Assembly (NCBI GenBank): GCA_012520135.1
Contig: JAAYOX010000114.1
Coordinates: 1 to 5,175 of the forward strand
Length of the DNA: 5,175 bases
Direction: 5' to 3'
Source of the DNA: Clostridia bacterium
Lineage (GTDB): Bacteria; Bacillota; DULZ01
Shown here: positions 1 to 5,175 of the stretch, piece after piece
How the letters are laid out: every line of letters starts with the position of its first letter
Numbering within the stretch: position 1 is the first letter of the stretch
Translations under genes and position numbers: made by a program
Notes under the pieces: generated by a model
Seen by the model: the letters and a program-made list of their open reading frames with translations, nothing else
Databases searched by the model: none
What the model was told of the DNA's origin: nothing

Positions 1-2
1 AA

Positions 3-62
3 ACGGGAACCGGTGCCCTGGGAAGCCAGAATAACACCGGTTGGGATATTCCGGTTCGCTAA
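3..62 (+). CDS. Possible C-terminal end of a convergent gene (partial, unidentified)
   Basis: From the window edge, the plus-strand frame beginning at base 3 is open for 19 codons and ends in TAA at 60-62. The peptide ends in NNTGWDIPVR. The stop lies 4 nt before the hairpin at 67-99, the expected place for a gene terminator, and the codons (ACC, GGT, GCC, CTG, AGC, CAG) look ordinary for coding sequence. I do not recognise the family from so short a tail. The minus strand is also open here, but it has no ATG or ribosome binding site after the terminator, so a convergent plus-strand gene is the better reading. It remains tentative because 19 open codons can arise by chance. Confidence 0.4.
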   Translation, partial: TGTGALGSQNNTGWDIPVR

Positions 63-99
63 CAAACAGAACACCGCGGCAACTTGCTGCGGTGTTCTG
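61..99 (-). terminator. Rho-independent terminator of the molybdoenzyme operon
   Basis: A perfect 11-bp inverted repeat (CAGAACACCGC at 67-77 and its reverse complement at 89-99) encloses an 11-nt centre that can add three more pairs beyond one mismatch. Read on the minus strand, the stem is followed at once by TTTGTT (66-61), a short U tract. It starts about 30 nt past the stop codon of the chaperone gene. In the plus direction the bases after the stem (CTATTCT) are a weaker U tract, so it may also serve the possible convergent gene ending at 62. Confidence 0.85.
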
Positions 100-128
100 C
101 TATTCTAGCCTAGGGCATGGCCGGATGT

Positions 129-800
129 TTATTGCCTCATTAGTACTTCTAAATCAGCATTGACGGTAGCTTCCAGTAGAAGGCCAATTCCCCGGTAAAA
201 TGGATGATGGGATTCCTGGGATACCATAGCGCCGAATTTAGGTAACCATTGGGATAGGTGTTCCCTTAGGAAAGCATTGGCCTTTTGCAGGTATAGTTCT
301 TCATCCTGTTCTCCGGCATTGGCCTTGGATAATAAATAGTACATAAATTCCAGTTCAATCGCCATATGGTCCGGAAGTTCAGCGTAATCAAGGGTTAGTT
401 CTAAGCCTTCATTGTCAAGAGCGTTAGCCATGGCTTCCGAAGTAGGTCCCATTAAGGTCCCCAGGCCCTCTTTAGGCAGATTCTCATCGTAATAGGATTC
501 GTAGGGAGGACAAACCGGAGGCATGGGGCCCACGAACAGGCGGTTATATTCCACTTTAAGATCAAGGAGTAAATCTTTCTGCTCTTCTCCTTTTCCACGG
601 AGAGCCTCAAGGATACTGTCCATTAGTTTTTCTCCTTTTGGACCTAAGAACTCCTTGCCGGCTGCTGTTAACCTATCAGGGTTGTCATTTTCCAGGATTT
701 CAAAAAGGTTTTCCGCCGGCTCATAAAGAGCCAGCGCCAGAAATTGATACAGGATCGTACGGGAAAATATCCCCGTTTCAATAGCTACGTTATTCTTCAT
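129..800 (-). CDS. TorD/DmsD-family molybdoenzyme assembly chaperone
   Basis: This 223-residue cytoplasmic protein is predicted to bind the catalytic subunit encoded three genes upstream, guarding its Tat leader and assisting bis-MGD insertion before export. Family hallmarks are visible: EYNRLFVGPMPPVCPPYESY at about residues 84-103 (the Y-x2-LF-x-GP...PPYES signature), ELPDHMAIELEFM at 141-153, and FLREHLSQWLPKF at 177-189. It is all-helical in character with no signal peptide or membrane segment, and its length is usual for the family. The start ATG at 800-798 overlaps the anchor gene's TGA (799-797) as ATGA, with GGTGGAG a few bases upstream, so translation is probably coupled. As the last gene before the terminator it completes the operon. 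Family assignment is secure; the partner is inferred from position. Confidence 0.93.
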   Translation of the reverse strand: MKNNVAIETGIFSRTILYQFLALALYEPAENLFEILENDNPDRLTAAGKEFLGPKGEKLMDSILEALRGKGEEQKDLLLDLKVEYNRLFVGPMPPVCPPYESYYDENLPKEGLGTLMGPTSEAMANALDNEGLELTLDYAELPDHMAIELEFMYYLLSKANAGEQDEELYLQKANAFLREHLSQWLPKFGAMVSQESHHPFYRGIGLLLEATVNADLEVLMRQ

Positions 801-2071
801 TTCGCCACTCCACCGGACAGATTTCCTCCACTGGAGAATTGCTTACTTGAACTTCCTTCTGCCCGGGTATCCATTTTCATTACCAATCCTACTCCGTAAG
901 TGATGATCAGTGCTACCAGGGCCAAGGCTCCGATAGTAATTGCGATTTCGTGTAAAGTAGGTGCATAGGTGGTGATGGAAGCAAAAGGTAACTCTCCCGC
1001 TTCAAAATACTGACCTGTACTTTCGATGAAACGTCCTGTGGAAACCCCGGGTCTGTCAGGCATATTCGTCACTAAGAAACCTGGTAAAATAATATTGATC
1101 CGTTTTAAGAAAACAGCCACCATAACCAAGACACCTGCAGCTCCAATCCAGCCCGGTGAGCGTCGGGTAGACTTGTTAATCAGGATGAAGAAGGGAACAG
1201 CCATACCCACGATCAGCTCAAACCAGAGCAAAGGTGCCAGTTTACCGGTGAGAATGAGACTTACGGCTTCTGCTCCTACTGTACCTCCTCCATAAGCCAG
1301 GGTGAACAACTCACAGAAGAACAGGAAAAGGTCCAGCAGAATGAAACCGGCCAACAGTTTCACCAGAGTATCCACATTATCTTCATCCAAACCGGGTATA
1401 CCTGCTTTTCTGCCGAGATAGGCGATGACCAGCAGGATGCCAAGCCCCGATACAACAGCTGAGGAGATGAAAATTGGAGCCATCAGAGCAGTATCCCAAA
1501 AAGGTCTTCCTACTTGCAAACCGAAAATCCAAGCTGTAATGGAGTGTACTAAAAGGGCAATGGGCAGTGAGAAATAGGCGGCTTTTGCCAGGATTGCCTC
1601 ACGCTTTTCCCCGGCTTCGGCTTTCCACTTGTTGCTGAAGAAAATCCAGCATTCATAAAGGCCAACAGCTAAATAGATGCTGATGACTAGAAAGTCCCAA
1701 GCGAGGGGCGAAGTATATCGTCCGCCCAGAATAATATTGAAGATACGTTCAGGATGCCCCACGTCGGCGATAATCAAAACACCCGCTCCGATAATACAGG
1801 CAACGGCTACGACGATGCCTACAGGGGCCACTGTTTTTAGCTTCTCGATTTTGAGCACATAAGCCGAGGAAGAAACAATCAGTCCTCCGGCACTCAGTCC
1901 CACCAGGAAAGCAAAGGTAATAATATACAGTCCCCAAGAAACCAGGTTGTTCATCCCCGTAACTTCCAGGCCGTTAATCAGCTGGTTAACATAGAACCCG
2001 AATCCTACAAGTACCATGGCTCCCATCAGGAACATCCAGTTACGCCCGGTTCTCCCAGCACTACTCACCAT
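797..2071 (-). CDS. NrfD/PsrC-family membrane anchor subunit (quinone-interacting)
   Basis: This is a 424-residue polytopic inner-membrane protein, predicted to anchor the extracytoplasmic catalytic and iron-sulfur subunits and to exchange electrons with the menaquinone pool. About ten hydrophobic helices can be drawn, near residues 13-31, 43-68, 80-103, 123-145, 165-185, 196-219, 237-260, 279-298, 308-330 and 373-397. NrfD-type signatures include GLSAGG (58-63), the loop ADVGHPER (102-109) after helix 3, SPLAWDF (121-127) and HSITAWIFGLQVGRP (176-190). It is much longer than the eight-helix PsrC and closer to the ten-helix HybB/DsrP/QrcD-like branch. It has a roughly 40-residue loop before the last helix and a Gly/Ser-rich C-terminal tail. 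The frame extends upstream to an ATG at 2125, but the start at 2071 has a strong GGGAGGGG site and begins just before helix 1. It overlaps the upstream gene by 11 nt and the chaperone gene by 4 nt. No heme-binding role is assumed. Confidence 0.9.
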   Translation of the reverse strand: MVSSAGRTGRNWMFLMGAMVLVGFGFYVNQLINGLEVTGMNNLVSWGLYIITFAFLVGLSAGGLIVSSSAYVLKIEKLKTVAPVGIVVAVACIIGAGVLIIADVGHPERIFNIILGGRYTSPLAWDFLVISIYLAVGLYECWIFFSNKWKAEAGEKREAILAKAAYFSLPIALLVHSITAWIFGLQVGRPFWDTALMAPIFISSAVVSGLGILLVIAYLGRKAGIPGLDEDNVDTLVKLLAGFILLDLFLFFCELFTLAYGGGTVGAEAVSLILTGKLAPLLWFELIVGMAVPFFILINKSTRRSPGWIGAAGVLVMVAVFLKRINIILPGFLVTNMPDRPGVSTGRFIESTGQYFEAGELPFASITTYAPTLHEIAITIGALALVALIITYGVGLVMKMDTRAEGSSSKQFSSGGNLSGGVAK

Positions 2072-2750
2072 AATAGCCCCTCCCTTCGAAAGTTGTAGTT
2101 TTAAGCTTCCGGCGCGGCGGTGCATAATAAACAGTGGGCTTAGTCCCTAACTCAGCCAGTAGAGTTTTGGCACCACGCTCTCTCATTAAACGGGTAATCT
2201 CACTGTTGGGATCATTCAAGTCCCCAAAGAACCGTGCCTCGGCAGGACAACCGGTAACACAGGCCGGCTCTTCCCCGTGATCGACTTTTTCCTGGCAGAA
2301 AGTACATTTTTCTACAATCCCTTTAGGGCGGGAAGGTACCCGGGCGTCTCCAATGTGGTCATCTTCAAAAGAAGGGATTTGCTCAGGTTTTCCCCAGTTA
2401 AACACCCGGGCATTATAGGGGCAGGCAGCCATACAGGCCCGGCAGCCAATACATTTCTTGTAATTTTGAGCAGTGATGCCGTCTTTTCTCTTATAGGTTG
2501 CCCCTGTTGGGCAAGCTTTAACACAGGGAGCATTTTCACAATGCATACACCCGGTAGGCTGGTAGATTAGTTCAGGCTGACCGTCTAAACCGGTATTGGG
2601 AGTATCCCCATACTCGCTGTGCCCATTACTCAGAATGCGATTCCACCAGTTCCCCAAACCAATATTGTTTTCCATTTTGCAGATGACGGCACAGGTCCAG
2701 CAGCCAATGCAGCGTTCCTGGTCGATCAATAGACCCAGTTTTTTACTCAT
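2061..2750 (-). CDS. 4Fe-4S ferredoxin-like electron-transfer subunit (DmsB/PsrB/NrfC type)
   Basis: This 229-residue protein should carry electrons between the membrane anchor and the molybdenum subunit through four [4Fe-4S] clusters. Sixteen cysteines fall in the four classic groups: C14/C17/C20/C24 (CIGCWTCAVIC), C68/C71/C76/C80 (CMHCENAPCVKAC), C100/C103/C106/C110 (CIGCRACMAAC) and C149/C152/C164/C168. No cysteine is replaced, unlike NarH, where a Trp gives a 3Fe-4S cluster. Length is typical of DmsB/PsrB/PhsB-like subunits. It has no signal peptide, so if it acts outside the membrane it is probably carried out in complex with the Tat-bearing subunit, as known for this enzyme class. The ATG at 2750 lies 2 nt after the stop of the catalytic gene, with AGGAGG inside that gene's last codons. 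It overlaps the anchor gene by 11 nt. Family and role are firm; the exact enzyme is not. Confidence 0.95.
   Translation of the reverse strand: MSKKLGLLIDQERCIGCWTCAVICKMENNIGLGNWWNRILSNGHSEYGDTPNTGLDGQPELIYQPTGCMHCENAPCVKACPTGATYKRKDGITAQNYKKCIGCRACMAACPYNARVFNWGKPEQIPSFEDDHIGDARVPSRPKGIVEKCTFCQEKVDHGEEPACVTGCPAEARFFGDLNDPNSEITRLMRERGAKTLLAELGTKPTVYYAPPRRKLKTTTFEGRGYYGE
2077..2084 (-). promoter_or_regulatory. Ribosome binding site that sets the anchor-gene start at 2071
   Basis: The minus strand reads AAGGGAGGGGCTATTATG, placing a purine-rich Shine-Dalgarno sequence 5-7 nt before the ATG at 2071-2069. It lies inside the last codons of the iron-sulfur subunit gene. It favours this ATG over the in-frame ATG at 2125, which would overlap the upstream gene by 65 nt and add a charged, non-membrane stretch before helix 1. 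Confidence 0.75.
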
Positions 2751-2752
2751 CC

Positions 2753-5113
2753 CTATACCCTCCTCACTTCGACTAAAGTTGAGTTAAGGCAGTGGCCGTA
2801 GGATTGGGGATGGGTGTAGTCGTTACTCAAGACACTGGAGCAGGCTCCTTGTGTAACCCACCAACCGTTGGGCATAGCTACAACACCTTTCCTAATTCCC
2901 GGTGTTACATGGGCAGCCACCTTAACAGAACCCCGGTCGTTAAATACTTCAACCATATCCCCGTCTTTAATGCCCCGTGCTTTGGCATCCTCGTCGTTAA
3001 TGGTGACCCAGCCTTTAGGATAAATTTCCGACAGCCAGGGCATGATGGCGTAAGTGCTGTGGACTTTGGTGCGGATTTTATTGGCGACCAGGCTTAAAGG
3101 ATATTTTGCAAATAAATCCGGTGCAGTCTCTTCACATTCTTCCGGCGGTTTATAGTTCACCATCGGTTCGTATCCTGCATTTTCCCAGCGAACCGTATGG
3201 AACTCAAAACGGCCGGAAGGGGTGTTGAAGGGAGTATCTTCAAAGAAGTAGAAAGGCGCTTTTTCTCTCTTTACTCCGAACCGGTTCAACTTGGCATCGC
3301 TCCAAATCCACACGGGACCGCTTTTGCGTAAACTTTCCACACTGAGTCCTGTTGGCTCCAGGATCTCGTCAATCCATTCTTCTTCCGTCTTTTCAAAAAG
3401 CTCTCCAAAGCCCATCCGTTTGGCCAGTTCAGTATAAATCCAGGTATCGGATTTAGCTTCCATAAAAGGCTCAATGGCTTTATCCATCAGATGATAGTAG
3501 AAAGAACGGGAAGCGCACATGACATCGTAGCGTTCAAACAGGGTAGCTACCGGTAACACAATATCGGCAACGGACGCTGCATCACCGAAGAAATGCTCCT
3601 GGACCACTACGAAATCCATTTTCTTCAGACCTTCAAGGACTTTGTTACTGTTGGGAACCTGACCCAGTCCTTTACCCTGCCAGTAAACAGCTTTAATGGG
3701 ATAGGGCTTGTCCTCAAGGAAATATTCTCCCAGTTTGGTAACGGGGATTCTTCCGACCCAATCTGCCGGATAAGGTTCATTGATCGATTTATTGGTGCCG
3801 TGTCCAAAACCGGCTGTGTCGTTGACCCCGCCGCCCCTAACTCCGATATTGCCTGTCAGGGCTGCCAGGTTTAATATTGATTGGACAAAATAGACACCGT
3901 TACTGGTCCGCTGTGCACCGGACATGCCGCTGTTGATCATGGCCGGCTTGGTGGTGGCATAGGCATAAGCCAGGTCTACGATGTCCTGTGCGGGGACGCC
4001 GGTAATTTCGCTTGCATGTTCCGGTGTATAGGATGCGACTCTTTCCCTTAGGCGGGAAAATACGGTGCGCACCTGTATTCCATTAACGGTAAAGCTTCCT
4101 TCCAGGGCCGGGGAAAGAGCGTGATCCGGATCTGCTGCACCGTTGGTAGCCTGATCCCAAACTACAAAAGCTTCTTCACTGCCACCGGCCATGACTTCAT
4201 TTTGGCGTAGAAGCTTTCCTGTTTCTTCGTTAACCAAGAAAGGCAGGTTACTTCTTTCCAGGGCAAATTTTTCATCATAGAGGTTTTCTTCAATAATAAT
4301 CCGGATCATGGCCATAGCCATGGCCAAGTCGGTGCCGGGCTTAATGGAAATCCATTGATCGGATTTGGCTGCAGTTTCGCTGAAGCGTGGATCAATCGTT
4401 ACCAGCCGGGCACCTTTTTCCCTGGCCTCATTAATAAGACGCCAGTGGGGGATATAAGTGACCGCAGGGTTATGTCCCCAGCAGATCATAAATTTGCTGT
4501 AGGCCATAGCCTCAATTTCAGCTGTACGGTAACCTTGTGAGGCGTTGGAAGCTTCAGCTTGTGATGAACAACATAGTGAGCCGGAGGTTCCCGTCATTAC
4601 ACCTTTACCAAAGGCGTTGGCAAATCTCCGCTGCATGGCATTGGGCATCACTGACATTACCGCTCCGGCTGTAAAGAAAACAGCTTCAGGACCGTGCTCG
4701 TTACGGATCTTAGTCAGGTTGGCAGCGATGGTATCCAAGGCTTCGTCCCAGGAGATTCGCTCCCATTTACCTTCTCCCCGTTCTCCGACACGCTTAAAGG
4801 GATACCTTAGCCTGTCGGGATGGTAGTTCCACTGTAACCGGGAACGGCCCCGTAAACAGGGTTTGGTGAAGTAATTGGGATTTGGCGAGATTCTCACCAA
4901 TTTTCCGTTTCGAACATGGACTTGTAAAGAACAGTTGTTACATTCCGGGTTGCAGCAGCTGTAAGTTATTTGCTCTTTAGCATCTGCAGGGGTTGCATTA
5001 GCTTCCTTGGTCCCCAAACCTAAACCCCGGAGGACGGAGCCGGAAGAGCCTACTGCAATGGCCCCCCCAAGAGCCAATCCTCCACCCACGAATTGTCTGC
5101 GTGATATATCCAT
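2753..5113 (-). CDS. Molybdopterin-dependent oxidoreductase catalytic subunit, DMSO reductase family (DmsA-like), Tat-exported
   Basis: This 786-residue protein binds bis-MGD molybdenum (or tungsten) and one [4Fe-4S] cluster and carries the active site, probably on the outer face of the membrane. The N-terminus has a Tat leader, SRRQFVGG at residues 4-11, then a Gly/Ala-rich hydrophobic stretch and a likely signal-peptidase site after ANA (38-40). Cluster ligands are probably C54, C58, C61 and C86, the last within CLRGRS. The following NYHPDRLRYP and KRVGERGEGKWERISW (about 96-122) closely resemble E. coli DmsA as I recall it. Further family marks are GHNPAVT (213-219), TIDPRF (239-244), LTGNIG (419-424), VHSTY (684-688) and NDRG (725-728). 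C181 in GSLCCSS lies where DmsA has its Mo-ligating serine. No in-frame TGA suggests selenocysteine. The start at 5113 is chosen for its GGAGGTGA site and because it places the RR motif at residues 5-6; the ATG at 5146 would add 11 residues before the leader. First gene of the operon seen here. The substrate is unknown: an S-oxide, polysulfide, thiosulfate or another oxyanion are all possible. Confidence 0.93.
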   Translation of the reverse strand: MDISRRQFVGGGLALGGAIAVGSSGSVLRGLGLGTKEANATPADAKEQITYSCCNPECNNCSLQVHVRNGKLVRISPNPNYFTKPCLRGRSRLQWNYHPDRLRYPFKRVGERGEGKWERISWDEALDTIAANLTKIRNEHGPEAVFFTAGAVMSVMPNAMQRRFANAFGKGVMTGTSGSLCCSSQAEASNASQGYRTAEIEAMAYSKFMICWGHNPAVTYIPHWRLINEAREKGARLVTIDPRFSETAAKSDQWISIKPGTDLAMAMAMIRIIIEENLYDEKFALERSNLPFLVNEETGKLLRQNEVMAGGSEEAFVVWDQATNGAADPDHALSPALEGSFTVNGIQVRTVFSRLRERVASYTPEHASEITGVPAQDIVDLAYAYATTKPAMINSGMSGAQRTSNGVYFVQSILNLAALTGNIGVRGGGVNDTAGFGHGTNKSINEPYPADWVGRIPVTKLGEYFLEDKPYPIKAVYWQGKGLGQVPNSNKVLEGLKKMDFVVVQEHFFGDAASVADIVLPVATLFERYDVMCASRSFYYHLMDKAIEPFMEAKSDTWIYTELAKRMGFGELFEKTEEEWIDEILEPTGLSVESLRKSGPVWIWSDAKLNRFGVKREKAPFYFFEDTPFNTPSGRFEFHTVRWENAGYEPMVNYKPPEECEETAPDLFAKYPLSLVANKIRTKVHSTYAIMPWLSEIYPKGWVTINDEDAKARGIKDGDMVEVFNDRGSVKVAAHVTPGIRKGVVAMPNGWWVTQGACSSVLSNDYTHPQSYGHCLNSTLVEVRRV

Positions 5114-5117
5114 AAAT

Positions 5118-5125
5118 TCACCTCC
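5118..5125 (-). promoter_or_regulatory. Ribosome binding site that sets the catalytic-subunit start at 5113
   Basis: GGAGGTGA on the minus strand is a near-perfect Shine-Dalgarno sequence, with 7 nt between GGAGG and the ATG at 5113-5111. It decides against the in-frame ATG at 5146, which would have this site inside the coding region. The leader upstream to the window edge (5126-5175) shows no promoter that I can defend. Confidence 0.85.
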
Positions 5126-5175
5126 ATAATTTTTCCAAAAGAGCATGTGATAACATTCGCATTTGTGAGGTTATT

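Noticed and set aside
8..42. 8-bp inverted repeat AACCGGTG / CACCGGTT and a further CCGGTT at 51-56
   Set aside because: ACCGGT is itself palindromic and encodes Thr-Gly twice in the probable plus-strand gene tail, so the repeat is easily explained by coding. There is no U tract or flanking structure.
1..59. Open minus-strand frame reading NIPTGVILASQGTGSR, faintly like the start of a MobA-type nucleotidyltransferase
   Set aside because: There is no ATG or ribosome binding site between the terminator and this stretch, and the only GTG/TTG candidates lie in or at the terminator hairpin. The likeness is weak.
2072..2125. Upstream in-frame start of the membrane-anchor gene (ATG at 2125)
   Set aside because: It would overlap the iron-sulfur gene by 65 nt and add a charged 18-residue segment, while the ATG at 2071 has a strong ribosome binding site and sits just before the first helix.
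2520..2547. CMHCE in the iron-sulfur subunit as a possible c-type heme site
   Set aside because: The motif is CxxCE, not CxxCH, and its cysteines belong to a standard [4Fe-4S] ligand group.
2277..2570. Long open frames opposite or out of phase with the operon genes (for example 2277-2570, 3593-3874 and 4545-4826 on the plus strand)
   Set aside because: They lie wholly inside strongly supported minus-strand genes, have no recognisable domains or ribosome binding sites, and look like antisense shadows.
5114..5146. Upstream in-frame start of the catalytic subunit (ATG at 5146)
   Set aside because: The GGAGGTGA site at 5118-5125 would lie inside the coding region, and the Tat leader would gain an unlikely 11-residue extension.

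Overview
The window carries one compact operon on the minus strand, read from right to left. It encodes a complete membrane-anchored molybdenum oxidoreductase of the DMSO reductase superfamily (complex iron-sulfur molybdoenzyme, CISM type) plus its assembly chaperone. Strong GGAGG-type ribosome binding sites, moderate GC content and the protein style point to an anaerobic Gram-positive bacterium, perhaps a Desulfitobacterium/Desulfosporosinus-like member of the Peptococcaceae. That placement is inference; no marker gene is present.

Layout, in transcription order. (1) Positions 5113-2753: Tat-exported catalytic subunit with an N-terminal [4Fe-4S] site and bis-MGD molybdenum domains, DmsA-like in sequence. 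(2) 2750-2061: ferredoxin-like electron-transfer subunit with 16 cysteines for four [4Fe-4S] clusters. (3) 2071-797: NrfD-type polytopic membrane anchor, about ten helices, predicted to exchange electrons with menaquinone. (4) 800-129: TorD/DmsD-family chaperone. A clear rho-independent terminator at 61-99 closes the operon. The genes are separated by 2 nt or overlap by 11 and 4 nt, so they are almost certainly co-transcribed and translationally coupled. Positions 1-62 may hold the last codons of a convergent plus-strand gene. Positions 5114-5175 are the upstream leader, cut by the window edge.

Working model: the chaperone holds the catalytic subunit while bis-MGD is inserted. The folded catalytic subunit then leaves by the Tat pathway, probably carrying the leaderless iron-sulfur subunit with it, and docks on the NrfD anchor. 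Electrons would pass between menaquinol, the four clusters of the small subunit, the catalytic-subunit cluster and Mo. The substrate cannot be read from sequence. The catalytic subunit is DmsA-like in framework, but the position aligned to the DmsA Mo-ligating serine appears to be a cysteine, as in polysulfide/thiosulfate-type enzymes, and the anchor is NrfD-like rather than DmsC-like. A specific name such as DMSO reductase is therefore not justified. I see no sign of a wholly new system; the main novelty candidate is this mixed architecture.
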